From contig JABDQW010000225.1 in assembly GCA_013042055.1 (NCBI GenBank), positions 1-34,042 of the forward strand: a stretch of 34,042 nucleotides of DNA, written 5' to 3'. This DNA is from Gammaproteobacteria bacterium (GTDB taxonomy: Bacteria; Pseudomonadota; Gammaproteobacteria; SZUA-229). The translations under genes and the position numbers were made by a program. The notes beneath the pieces were generated by a model that was not told where the DNA came from, did not search any database, and saw nothing but the letters and a program-made list of their open reading frames with translations. Of this stretch, positions 7,740 through 16,941 are shown one piece after another (position 1 is the stretch's first letter; each line of letters opens with the position of its first letter).

Positions 7740-9614
7740 ATGAGCCCTATTAATCCAAAGGCGACGGCGCGCGTCGTAGCGGTTCAGGATGATCTGGTTA
7801 AAATCGAGGCATTGTCTGATGCTGACGGCGATCCCGCCGAGCTGATTAAGAACGAGGTTATATATATTTGTCCTGCCGAGCTCAACGCCCTCGGCGAGCA
7901 GGAACGGCTCAAAGCGGAGGTGTTGCGTGTTCAAGGGATGACGGCCGATGCGCAGGTTTATGAGAGCACCGCGGGTGTGGCCGTTGGCGATGCCGTCGAG
8001 CAGAGTGGTGAAATGCTGTCGGTTTCGCTCGGGCCCGGCTTGTTGGGGCAGGTATACGACGGGTTACAAAATCCGCTGTATGAACTTGCCACGCACTATG
8101 GTGTTTTTTTACCTCGTGGCGTCGCTAAAGATGCGCTCGATCAGAAGAATAAATGGTCCTTCGTCACCACGGTCAGCAGTGGTGCGCGAGTCGTTGCCGG
8201 TGACACGCTAGGGACGGTCCAGGAAGGTCGGTATACGCACAAGATCATGGTGCCGTTTGGTTGGGTCGGCGAGTTCAAAGTGTCGTGGATCCAGGAGGGT
8301 ACATTCTCAGTCCGAGAGATCATCGCGCGCCTGGAAGACGACACCGGTCGCGAATATGACATTCGGCTCGCACAGAACTGGCCGGTACGCCGCCCACTGA
8401 CTGGTCAGCTGCTACGCAAACGTGCCTCGACGCGGCTCTATCCGGAGGAACCATTGCTGACCAGCCAGCGCGTGATTGATACCTTCTTCCCAGTCGCACG
8501 CGGTGGTACCGCTTGTATTCCCGGGCCGTTTGGCGCCGGCAAAACCGTGCTGCAAAATATGATCTCACGCCATTCCGCGGTCGATATGGTGATTGTCGTC
8601 GCCTGCGGTGAGCGCGCCGGCGAGGTCGTCGAGACCATCACCGAGTTTCCGAAAATGAGCGATCCGAAAAGCGGCGGTTCGCTGATGGACAGAACCATCA
8701 TTATCTGTAACACGTCTTCGATGCCGGTAGCTGCCAGGGAAGCCTCGATTTACACCGGTATTACACTGGGCGAGTATTACCGGCAGATGGGCTATGACGT
8801 GCTGTTGATCGCCGACTCGACGTCGCGGTGGGCACAAGCCATGCGCGAAACAGCGGGTCGATTGGAGGAGATCCCAGGTGAAGAGGGCTTCCCGGCGTAT
8901 CTGCAATCGTCGATCAAGGGTGTCTACGAACGTGCCGGCGTGGTTCAGACCAACGATGGCTCGACCGGCAGTCTGACGATCATCGGAACGGTCTCGCCAG
9001 CGGGTGGAAATTTCGATGAGCCGGTGACGCAGGCAACGTTGTCGACAGTCAAAGACTTTCTCGGTTTGTCCGCCGAACGCGCCTACAAACGGTTCTACCC
9101 CGCGGTCGACCCGCTGCTGTCGTGGTCGCGTTATTCGGCCCAACTCGAGGCCTGGTTCGACAACAACGTCGACGCGGGCTGGGCCCGCCGGGTCAATGGC
9201 ATGCAGGAGCTGCTTAGCCAGGGCGAGGCGGTTTCACAGATGATGCAGGTGACGGGTGAAGAGGGCGTTACGTCCCAGGATTACGTCACCTACCAGAAGT
9301 CTTTGTTTCTCGACATGGTGTTTTTGCAGCAAGATTCCTTCGATCCCGTCGATTCAGCGGTTCGCATGGAACGCCAGAAGCTGGCATTCAACCGAGTCCA
9401 CGATCTTGTCACCCGAGACTACCGCTTCGACAGCAAAACGCAGGTGCGCGACTATTTCACCCGACTCACCGGTCTGTTCAAGAATTTCAATTATGCACGA
9501 GAAGACTCGCCCGATTACAAAGCGATGTTGCAACAAATCGACGAGCTGGCCGAATCGGTCAGCTCATACAGCGGAGCGCAGGTCGCGGACGATTCCACTG
9601 GTGACGCGACCTAA
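7740..9614 (+). CDS. atpA: V/A-type ATP synthase catalytic subunit A
   Basis: Walker A GPFGAGKTVLQ, IVVACGERAGEVVETITEFP, LIADSTSRWAQAMRE, EEGFPAYL, GSLTIIGTVSPAGGNFDEPVT; ATG at 7740 (TTG at 7734 alternative). Confidence 0.96.
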   Translation: MSPINPKATARVVAVQDDLVKIEALSDADGDPAELIKNEVIYICPAELNALGEQERLKAEVLRVQGMTADAQVYESTAGVAVGDAVEQSGEMLSVSLGPGLLGQVYDGLQNPLYELATHYGVFLPRGVAKDALDQKNKWSFVTTVSSGARVVAGDTLGTVQEGRYTHKIMVPFGWVGEFKVSWIQEGTFSVREIIARLEDDTGREYDIRLAQNWPVRRPLTGQLLRKRASTRLYPEEPLLTSQRVIDTFFPVARGGTACIPGPFGAGKTVLQNMISRHSAVDMVIVVACGERAGEVVETITEFPKMSDPKSGGSLMDRTIIICNTSSMPVAAREASIYTGITLGEYYRQMGYDVLLIADSTSRWAQAMRETAGRLEEIPGEEGFPAYLQSSIKGVYERAGVVQTNDGSTGSLTIIGTVSPAGGNFDEPVTQATLSTVKDFLGLSAERAYKRFYPAVDPLLSWSRYSAQLEAWFDNNVDAGWARRVNGMQELLSQGEAVSQMMQVTGEEGVTSQDYVTYQKSLFLDMVFLQQDSFDPVDSAVRMERQKLAFNRVHDLVTRDYRFDSKTQVRDYFTRLTGLFKNFNYAREDSPDYKAMLQQIDELAESVSSYSGAQVADDSTGDAT

Positions 9615-9768
9615 GACATTCTGCTATCCCGCATGCAAGGGTGCGACGACGGAGGATTCGGGTCAAAACATAGTCTGCTGATCTTCTATGGAGAAGGTTA
9701 TATTCTTGATCTGCATCAATCATTGCACTGGATCCGATGCAACTTTTCGACATTGTTAAAATCTTATT

Positions 9769-9790
9769 GCATTACAAATATTTACAATGC
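9769..9790. promoter_or_regulatory. Imperfect 22-bp dyad upstream of cytochrome promoter (candidate operator)
   Basis: GCATTACAAATATTTACAATGC, 18/22 symmetric, centred on AAATATTT, 9 bp upstream of a TTGACA box. Confidence 0.4.
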
Positions 9791-9799
9791 TTATGGGTT

Positions 9800-9828
9800 T
9801 TGACAAAATACGAGCGGTTTTTTTGAAT
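9800..9828 (+). promoter_or_regulatory. Putative sigma-70 promoter for the cytochrome gene
   Basis: TTGACA (9800-9805), 17-nt spacer, TTGAAT (9823-9828). Confidence 0.5.
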
Positions 9829-9867
9829 GCCTGACCTGTGGGCATCTCACTGCTGAGGAGTAATCGA

Positions 9868-10173
9868 ATGAAGAGACTAACTGTAATAACAATTTGTGCG
9901 GGACTGGCAATGGCAGCTTCGGGTGCTGCCGTAGCTGATGGTGCTGCAACGTATAAAGAAGCCTGTCAGGCCTGTCATATGACTGGTGCTGCCGGTGCTC
10001 CTAAACTTGGCGACAAAGAAGCATGGAAGGCTCGCATCGCGACCGGTAAAGATGCACTGTACGCATCTTCGATACAGGGCAAAGGTGCAATGCCTGCTAA
10101 AGGTGGTCGTGCCGACTTGTCCGATGACGTGATCAAGGCTGCAGTCGATTATATGGTTGCTCAATCCAAGTAA
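9868..10173 (+). CDS. Periplasmic c-type cytochrome, c5-like
   Basis: Signal peptide MKRLTVITICAGLAMAASGAAVA; CQACH heme motif; KGAMPAKGG axial Met region. Confidence 0.9.
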   Translation: MKRLTVITICAGLAMAASGAAVADGAATYKEACQACHMTGAAGAPKLGDKEAWKARIATGKDALYASSIQGKGAMPAKGGRADLSDDVIKAAVDYMVAQSK

Positions 10174-10200
10174 TCCGCTTAATCTTACGTTGAAGACGAA

Positions 10201-10228
10201 GAGCCCGCTTCAAGCGGGCTCTTTTTTT
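10201..10228 (+). terminator. Rho-independent terminator
   Basis: GAGCCCGCTTCAAGCGGGCTC followed by TTTTTTT. Confidence 0.9.
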
Positions 10229-10280
10229 CTGCCCGGATGTTGCACGAAAGCGGACGCCTTTATCTGAGCTGGCAGACCAA

Positions 10281-11168
10281 TTAGTGGATCATGTGCCTCG
10301 TTCCCGCGCGTCCGTAACGCCAATAGACCAGCGTCACAAAGCCTAGCACCAGCGTAGCTGCCCAGCCGGTAATATTGTCATAACTTCCGATCAGCTGTGC
10401 GGCCGGTGTGTCGCTGGCTGCGTTGGTCACTTCTCTGACGATTCTGATGATCAGCACCCAACCTGCGTGTATACCGATACAAAGAACAATATTTCCTGTG
10501 CGTTCCCGGATCAGGCTGAGTAACAGGCCTGCAACGAACAAGGTGATGAAGCTGTCCGCGAAATTTGTAAAGTTTGCATATTTATGCAGCATGCCGGCCA
10601 GCATCTCCCAGCCGCTGTACCAGTCGAGCGACGTGGCGTCCGTGACAATTGGCGGTCGAGTGAAATGCACCGCGGCAAAGAACAGGTTGACGCAGATGAA
10701 CGATAGGATCAACGAGGTTTGACGGCGTAATCCGTGTTGTAAGGCGCCACGGAAAAAAGTCTCTTCAATCACGGCAACCAGTAAGCCTGACAACAACCCG
10801 GTAAACAAAGCGACGGCCAATGCGTTGAAGTGGATACCCCCAGGATTTGGAAAACGGGCGCCGAGCACGACCAATAGGCAGGCGTGCACGGTCATGATCA
10901 CCACACCGATGCCAAAGCCCATAGCCAGGATCCGTAGATAGCGTCCGTGCGCCAGAGAATAGCCCAAGGCAGCGCGGTTGTTCATGCCCAGTAATTTGAT
11001 GAAAGGCCAAAAGCCGAGCACGCTCAAAATCATCACCAGACGGTAGAACACACGGTCTGGTCGGATCTCCCAAACCATACTAAGCGCCTGAAACACCGGA
11101 TAATAGAGCAGTGCACTGAGCGTCCCAGCCGCAATCAGATAGAGCAGGAAATATACAAAGGTCGGCAT
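10281..11168 (-). CDS. CPBP-family (CAAX-like) intramembrane metalloprotease
   Basis: Multi-TM; EETFFRGALQHGLRR, FFAAVHFTRP, CIGIHAGW. Start at 11168 (MPTFVYFLL) preferred over 11282 because the extra N-terminus is translated repeat DNA. Confidence 0.85.
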   Translation of the reverse strand: MPTFVYFLLYLIAAGTLSALLYYPVFQALSMVWEIRPDRVFYRLVMILSVLGFWPFIKLLGMNNRAALGYSLAHGRYLRILAMGFGIGVVIMTVHACLLVVLGARFPNPGGIHFNALAVALFTGLLSGLLVAVIEETFFRGALQHGLRRQTSLILSFICVNLFFAAVHFTRPPIVTDATSLDWYSGWEMLAGMLHKYANFTNFADSFITLFVAGLLLSLIRERTGNIVLCIGIHAGWVLIIRIVREVTNAASDTPAAQLIGSYDNITGWAATLVLGFVTLVYWRYGRAGTRHMIH

Positions 11169-11171
11169 CGT

Positions 11172-11236
11172 TAGCCCGTATTTCGCACCAGGATCATGGA
11201 AGCAGGCGCAGGGTAGCCCGCATTCACGATGATCGG
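11172..11236. repeat. Degenerate copy of repeat family B, two TAGCCCG arms
   Basis: TAGCCCGTATTTCGCACCAGGATCATGGAAGCAGGCGCAGG matches the 7694 arm at 37/41; second TAGCCCGCATTCACGATGATC begins at 11214. Confidence 0.7.
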
Positions 11237-11268
11237 CCACGTCAGTCCGAGCACACTCGGTGTGGTCG

Positions 11269-11952
11269 TCATTTTGCGGCAAGGGCGCGAAAGAAGCGTC
11301 TGGCCTTGCTCGGCGCGCTCGACCAATCGATGCCGGCTTGTTTTAGTAGTTCGATCAGGGCAGCTTGCAAATTAGGTGCGTCATGATCTTCGGAGATTTC
11401 GATTTCAAATTCATGATCGACGACACCATTGGGGAATGTGCTGGTATCGAGCTCAAACACGACGGTCTCCGCGCTCTTGCCGATGGGTATGCTCACCGGC
11501 GGCAGGTAGATGCGCTCATTGGTGAATTCGCCGATGTGAACCAAAGGCGCGTCACCGCAGGCTGAATGCACCATCTGCAGTATGGTGGATGATCCGTTTG
11601 AAAAATGGTGGCGTATGACATGCCGGGGGCAGACGCTTCCTTGCAATAGCGCCAGGGCGGTGGCATTCGGTAACTCGACTTCCTGCTCAGCGCGATCAGA
11701 CAACAAGGTTGTAGGGCTCGCCAGTTGCTCGGCTTTCAGCGTCAGCCTATAGCGTCCCGCTTCCTGCCTGAGTCTGATGGCGTGATGATGATCGCGTAAA
11801 CAGAAGGTCTCGCTATCGAAGAAGTGGTTGATTTGCTTGACGCCGCTGCCGAGCAAGGCGGCCGGGAGATTCAGATATTCGAGCAGTTGACGAAAGCCGT
11901 GTTTGTCAGCTACCGCAAATTTGAATTCAATCTCTCGACCGTGCGCTGACAT
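11269..11952 (-). CDS. CYTH-domain protein (triphosphatase/adenylate-cyclase-like tunnel fold)
   Basis: N-terminal EIEFKFAV (ExExK), FFDSETFCLRDHHHAIRLRQE, FELDTSTFPNGVVDHEFEIEI. Confidence 0.8.
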   Translation of the reverse strand: MSAHGREIEFKFAVADKHGFRQLLEYLNLPAALLGSGVKQINHFFDSETFCLRDHHHAIRLRQEAGRYRLTLKAEQLASPTTLLSDRAEQEVELPNATALALLQGSVCPRHVIRHHFSNGSSTILQMVHSACGDAPLVHIGEFTNERIYLPPVSIPIGKSAETVVFELDTSTFPNGVVDHEFEIEISEDHDAPNLQAALIELLKQAGIDWSSAPSKARRFFRALAAK

Positions 11953-11962
11953 GGGGGGTTAA

Positions 11963-12814
11963 TTATTTCTCTGCGGACAGGTAGCACACCCAGCTGGGAT
12001 CGGCGTCACCCTGCAATGACGGTGAATAGATGCCATTACCTTCACCGGTTTCTTCGTCTGTTCCTTCCCAATACACTGTCACATTGGTGAAGTTGGCCTC
12101 TTCTAGCAACTCTCTGATTTCCGGCAGTGTCCACAGGCGCCAGTCATAGGTGAAGGCCTTTTGCAGGCGTGATTTGTCAGGAAAATGAAAATGTATGTGA
12201 CAGATCAATTCGCCTGTGATCGGATTGTAGGATTCCTGCTCCCAGATATAGGTGAATCCCTTCTGCTTGGTTTTTTCACGGCTTTCTGCATAGGCGTCAT
12301 AACCGCCAAAAGCGTCCAAAAAGAACACACCATCGTCAGCGAGAGATTTATGCACGGCTTTGAAATAGTTTTTCAGCGTCTCTCTCTGTTTGAACAGCTG
12401 ATAACTGAAATTCATCGCCAGGATAATCTGGGCGGGTTTCGTTTTTGCTAGCACGACATCGTCATTGAGCAGGTTGACGCGTTTTTTCGCCGGTGATTCA
12501 AGCGCCTGTACATTATGTTTTTTACTCCAGTCCAATACGTTGGCATCAATGTCGATCCCGACGGCCATATTTTTGCTGTGGCGACTCACCCATTCGCAAC
12601 ACATTTTTGCGGTACCGCAAAAATCTTCTCTGAGGTCATGCGCGTGATAACCCCGGATATCGTGAAAGGTGCTATTTATAAACTCATACTCATGCGTGAC
12701 TTCCTGGACTGACAGCTCATAGAGCGCATGTCGGTCGGCTTTATCTCGCATGCTCGTGGTGTTGCCGGTGGGCGGATTGTTGCGTTTTTTGCTTTTATTT
12801 TTGCCAGATTTCAT
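11963..12814 (-). CDS. Class I SAM-dependent methyltransferase
   Basis: DLREDFCGTAKMCCEWV...VGIDIDANVLDW, LAMNFSYQLF, DGVFFLDAFGG. Confidence 0.8.
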   Translation of the reverse strand: MKSGKNKSKKRNNPPTGNTTSMRDKADRHALYELSVQEVTHEYEFINSTFHDIRGYHAHDLREDFCGTAKMCCEWVSRHSKNMAVGIDIDANVLDWSKKHNVQALESPAKKRVNLLNDDVVLAKTKPAQIILAMNFSYQLFKQRETLKNYFKAVHKSLADDGVFFLDAFGGYDAYAESREKTKQKGFTYIWEQESYNPITGELICHIHFHFPDKSRLQKAFTYDWRLWTLPEIRELLEEANFTNVTVYWEGTDEETGEGNGIYSPSLQGDADPSWVCYLSAEK

Positions 12815-12981
12815 CGCGATGATTATGCCATAGTCGGGGTCGTTGCAGTACGGCTTTGTCTCGCTTTATTCCTTATAAATCAGTCTCGTTGACTAGTATC
12901 ATTGAAAAATCAAAACAAAACGGTCACAATTACCCTTCAAGCTATCTTCTTTAGTCATAGCTAAACAGAGTCAAGCAAATC

Positions 12982-15264
12982 ATGGCAAATGTACCGCAGT
13001 CTGACCGCACGGCCACCGACAAAGGACCGGCGTATTCTGAAGCCACACCTGCAACGCAAGAGGCGACAGCGACCAGTGGCAGTAAAAGTCAGGCAGGGGC
13101 ATCGTCTGAAACCGAGTTTGATTTCGATAATGCCGAACTCTATCTCAACCGTGAACTCACCTGGCTGGCTTTCAACGCACGGGTATTGACTATGGCGGAT
13201 AATCCCGATGCGCCATTGCTGGAACGCGTTAAATTTCTTGCGATCATAAGCAGCAATATCGATGAATTCCAGATGAAACGCATCGGTGGGCTCAAGCAGC
13301 AGGTGGCTGCGGGTGTACGCCAACCGGCCGTCGATGGACGCACGCCGGTGGAGCAGATCGCTGCATGCCAGGAGAAGGTCAGAGGTCTGCACAAAGAGCA
13401 GAATAGAATCCTGCGCAAGGTGCTCGGCTTGTTGGCGCAGCGGGGCATACAGATCGTCAAATACCAGTCCCTCACCGAGGAGCAGAAGGAGATCCTACGC
13501 AGAAATTTCATTGAGAATATATTTCCGTTGCTGACGCCATTGGCCATGGACCCTGGACATCCGTTCCCTTTCATCTCCAATCTGGCGTTGAACCTGCTGG
13601 TCACCTTACGCCACAGAGGGGGTACGGTTCCACATATCGCGCGTGTGAAAGTACCCGTCGCCAAGGGTATTGCCCCCCGGTTTGTTCGTGTGGACGACAA
13701 TTACACCTTCGTCGCCCTGGATGATATCGTCATGAATAACCTGGATCTGCTTTTTCCCGGAATGGAGATTGTGTCGTGCGAGCTGTTCAGAGTGACACGC
13801 AACGCCGTCGTGGAGTCCGACGAAGAAGAAGCGGATGATCTACTTCAGATGATCGAGTCTGAACTGCGCCATCGGCATTTTGCGCCGATCGTGCGTTTGC
13901 AAATCGCCAAGGGTATGGACCCGGTCCATCGCGGAATGCTCGCCGCAGAACTCGGCCTTGATGAGGCCAATGATGTTTATGAAGTCGAAGAGATCATGGC
14001 GATGCGTGATCTGTTCGAGATAGCCGGCCTCGATATCCCAGAACTGCACGATCCGCCGCACAAACCGATCGACCATCCCCGCCTGGCACACGATTCGCGG
14101 AATATCTTCCATATAATTCGCGAGCGAGGCTCATTGCTGTTTCAGCACCCTTACGAGTCTTTCACGACCAGTGTCGAGCGTTTTTTGCAAACGGCCAGTA
14201 CGGATCCCAAGGTGCTGGCGATCAAGATGACCCTGTACCGAACATCGGCCGAGGGCGGCATCATCGATGCACTGACCCAGGCTGCGCGTCATGGTAAACA
14301 GGTCGCTGTGTTAGTCGAATTGAAAGCGCGTTTTGACGAGGCTGCCAACATTGGCTGGGCACGCCGTTTGGAACAGTCAGGTATACACGTGACCTACGGC
14401 GTCGTTGGTTTAAAAACACACAGTAAAGTCATTCTGGTCGTACGCAAGGATTACAACAAGTTGCGTCGCTATGCTCATATCGGCACCGGGAACTATCACT
14501 CGGGGACGGCGCGTATGTACAGCGATCTGGGTATGTTTACCTGCGACGAGAAGATCGGTCAGGATCTGACCGAACTGTTTAATTATCTGACGGGATATTC
14601 ACCGCCGCCGACCTATCGCAAAATCCTCGCAGCGCCGTACACCTTGAAACGATCGCTGCTGCACAAGATTGAACGCGAGCAGTCGTTGCACTCGGAAGGA
14701 TCTACCGGTCATATTCAGTTGAAGATGAACGCATTGGAAGATGTCGATATCACCCGCGCGCTCTATAAAGCGGCGCGGGCAGGCGTCAAAATCGATCTTA
14801 TCGTCAGGGACACCTGCCGCATGCGTGCTGGGATACCGGGTCTAAGTGAAAATGTACGCATCATCAGTGTCGTCGGTCGCTTTCTGGAACACACCCGTAT
14901 CTATTATTTTCATAATGGTGGACACGAGGAGTACTATATTGGCTCTGCAGACCTAATGACCCGTAATCTCGAGAGCAGGGTGGAGGTTGTGGCACCCGTG
15001 GACGATGAAAGGTTACGTCAGGAGTTGCGACTGATTCTCGACGTTCAGCTTTCCAGCAAGAAGGATGTTTGGGTGATGCAGCAGGATGGCAGTTATGCGC
15101 CAAAACCCATGCCAGCTGGGGGAGAGCCCGAAAGAAGTTCGCAGGAAACGTTCATTGAACTCGCGCAGAAACGAAAAGCAGCTGCCGCTAAGCATAGACA
15201 GTCAAAACTGCGGGCGAAGCTGCTGACTTACTTCCACAAACGTGTATTGAATGAAGGTTTATGA
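12982..15264 (+). CDS. ppk1: Polyphosphate kinase 1
   Basis: LYLNRELTWLAFNARVL, FLAIISSNIDEFQMKRIGGL, MTLYRTSAEGGIIDAL, GLKTHSKVILVVRKD, RYAHIGTGNYHSGTARMYSDLGMFT, DTCRMRAGIPGLSENV. Confidence 0.97.
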   Translation: MANVPQSDRTATDKGPAYSEATPATQEATATSGSKSQAGASSETEFDFDNAELYLNRELTWLAFNARVLTMADNPDAPLLERVKFLAIISSNIDEFQMKRIGGLKQQVAAGVRQPAVDGRTPVEQIAACQEKVRGLHKEQNRILRKVLGLLAQRGIQIVKYQSLTEEQKEILRRNFIENIFPLLTPLAMDPGHPFPFISNLALNLLVTLRHRGGTVPHIARVKVPVAKGIAPRFVRVDDNYTFVALDDIVMNNLDLLFPGMEIVSCELFRVTRNAVVESDEEEADDLLQMIESELRHRHFAPIVRLQIAKGMDPVHRGMLAAELGLDEANDVYEVEEIMAMRDLFEIAGLDIPELHDPPHKPIDHPRLAHDSRNIFHIIRERGSLLFQHPYESFTTSVERFLQTASTDPKVLAIKMTLYRTSAEGGIIDALTQAARHGKQVAVLVELKARFDEAANIGWARRLEQSGIHVTYGVVGLKTHSKVILVVRKDYNKLRRYAHIGTGNYHSGTARMYSDLGMFTCDEKIGQDLTELFNYLTGYSPPPTYRKILAAPYTLKRSLLHKIEREQSLHSEGSTGHIQLKMNALEDVDITRALYKAARAGVKIDLIVRDTCRMRAGIPGLSENVRIISVVGRFLEHTRIYYFHNGGHEEYYIGSADLMTRNLESRVEVVAPVDDERLRQELRLILDVQLSSKKDVWVMQQDGSYAPKPMPAGGEPERSSQETFIELAQKRKAAAAKHRQSKLRAKLLTYFHKRVLNEGL

Positions 15265-15271
15265 TCGTGCG

Positions 15272-15298
15272 TGCATCATATCATTTTGATATGATGCA
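15272..15298. other. Perfect 12-bp hairpin between ppk1 and the CHAD gene
   Basis: TGCATCATATCA-TTT-TGATATGATGCA; no T-tract follows. Confidence 0.7.
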
Positions 15299-15378
15299 AC
15301 CATTAAACGGCACTAGCCAGAAATTGGTGCCAGGCCGTTGTAGTCAAATGAGATAAAATACCACTTTATAATTTACTG

Positions 15379-16941
15379 GTGAATAATCAGCACGATTTTG
15401 TTGTTCCTTCTGATCAAAGCTTTACGGAGCTGATATCCTCGCTAGCGACGAAATTCCGTGTCCACCGGCAGGCCGAAACGGTCAGTTATAGAATTTTTTA
15501 CGATACGGTTGACTGGCTGTTATCTAACAATGGTTGTGTACTCGAGATGAACGAAGACGAGCAATCACGCAGGATTTACTGGCGCGCGGGTAAGGATGCT
15601 CAATTAAAAATACAGTTGGGACTCAGACAGGCCCCACGCTTTGCGAGCGAGCTGCCGGATTGCGAGTTTCGAAGTCAGTTAGCGTCAATTATTTCGGTAA
15701 GGGAGCTTGCGCCGCGGATCAAGATTAAAATCAAACGTACACCTGTGGTTATGCTTAACAAGAAAGAAAAAGCCATCGTGCGTATTAAACTTGATGAGAA
15801 CTGGTTTTATCCGATGAAAAGACGTGCGGGTTGCCTATTGAGCAAGCGTTTATGGGTTAAGCCGGTAAAGGGTTATGCAGAAGCTAATCAGCAGATTGAC
15901 GCGTTGATGCAAATGATGGATTTGCGTCCAGCACAGGACAACATGCTGAAGTTGGCGCTGGCCGAGTTGGGATCGAGTACCACACAGCATTCGACTAAGC
16001 TCAATCTTATGCTCGATCCCGATATGACGTCTGAAATCGCCTTGAAGGAGATTCTGCTTCGACTGCTGGACATTACCCAGCGAAATACGGCCGGGAGCGT
16101 ACAGGGAACGGATATTGAGTTTATGCATGACTATCGTGTTTCGATCCGCAAAACACGTTCAGCACTTGCATTGATCAAGCACGTTTTGCCGAAGGACACG
16201 ATTAAGAAATACAAAAAGTTTTTCGCGGGACTGGGCAAGTTGACCAATCCTGTCAGAGACAATGATGTTTTTCTTGTTAAACTCGATAACTATAAACAAA
16301 AGCTCGACAAAAACAAGCAAGAGCAGTTACAGCCTTTGCAGCAATATCTTATAGACAATCGATCTGAGGCGCAGAGGCAGTTCATTGAGGAAGTGAAGTC
16401 CCCTGGCTATCGTCAGGCGCTAAAAGAATGGCGAGCATTTTTGGAGGATTCGGCTCTGCTTGATTCCCCGCTCGAGAACACAAATAAACCGGCGTGCCAG
16501 TTGGCTAATCAATTGATCTGGGGCACCTATCAAACGGTGCTGCTGGAAGGCAATGCAATTACTGATGAATCCCCGCCTGAAGCACTGCATGAGCTACGCA
16601 AGTCGTGCAAAAAACTGCGTTACTTGATCGAATTTTTTCAGAGCCTGTACCCTGCCAAAAGGGTTAGAGAACTCATCAATGCATTAAAAGGACTACAGGA
16701 TAACTTGGGCGATTATAATGACTACCATGTTCATATGCAGATCTTGAAGGAGTTTACTGAACAGAGCCCTAATGAAGCTGCAGTCAAGGCGTGCAATAAG
16801 ATGATAAAAGCCCTGAAACAGAAGCAACAGAAAACGCGAAACCATTTTGCAGAGCGGTATGCTGCATTTTCTTCGCATGACAATCAAAATGAGTTCAGGG
16901 AATTATTTGTTGGCTCATTGACGGGTGACAATAACGAATGA
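15379..16941 (+). CDS. CHAD-domain protein with degenerate CYTH-like N-terminus
   Basis: CHAD: FMHDYRVSIRKTRSALALIKHVL and ALHELRKSCKKLRYLIEFFQSLYP...LKGLQDNLGDYNDYHVHM; N-terminus has YRIFYDTVDWLLSNNGCVLEM (CYTH-like) but no ExExK; GTG start. Confidence 0.9.
   Translation: MNNQHDFVVPSDQSFTELISSLATKFRVHRQAETVSYRIFYDTVDWLLSNNGCVLEMNEDEQSRRIYWRAGKDAQLKIQLGLRQAPRFASELPDCEFRSQLASIISVRELAPRIKIKIKRTPVVMLNKKEKAIVRIKLDENWFYPMKRRAGCLLSKRLWVKPVKGYAEANQQIDALMQMMDLRPAQDNMLKLALAELGSSTTQHSTKLNLMLDPDMTSEIALKEILLRLLDITQRNTAGSVQGTDIEFMHDYRVSIRKTRSALALIKHVLPKDTIKKYKKFFAGLGKLTNPVRDNDVFLVKLDNYKQKLDKNKQEQLQPLQQYLIDNRSEAQRQFIEEVKSPGYRQALKEWRAFLEDSALLDSPLENTNKPACQLANQLIWGTYQTVLLEGNAITDESPPEALHELRKSCKKLRYLIEFFQSLYPAKRVRELINALKGLQDNLGDYNDYHVHMQILKEFTEQSPNEAAVKACNKMIKALKQKQQKTRNHFAERYAAFSSHDNQNEFRELFVGSLTGDNNE

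Noticed and set aside
8565-9143. 192-aa minus-strand ORF opposite atpA
   Set aside because: Antisense shadow ORF within a well-conserved coding region; no recognisable motifs.
11169-11282. N-terminal extension of the CPBP protease ORF
   Set aside because: Encoded by degenerate family B repeat; hydrophobic MPTFVYFLLYL start at 11168 is more plausible.
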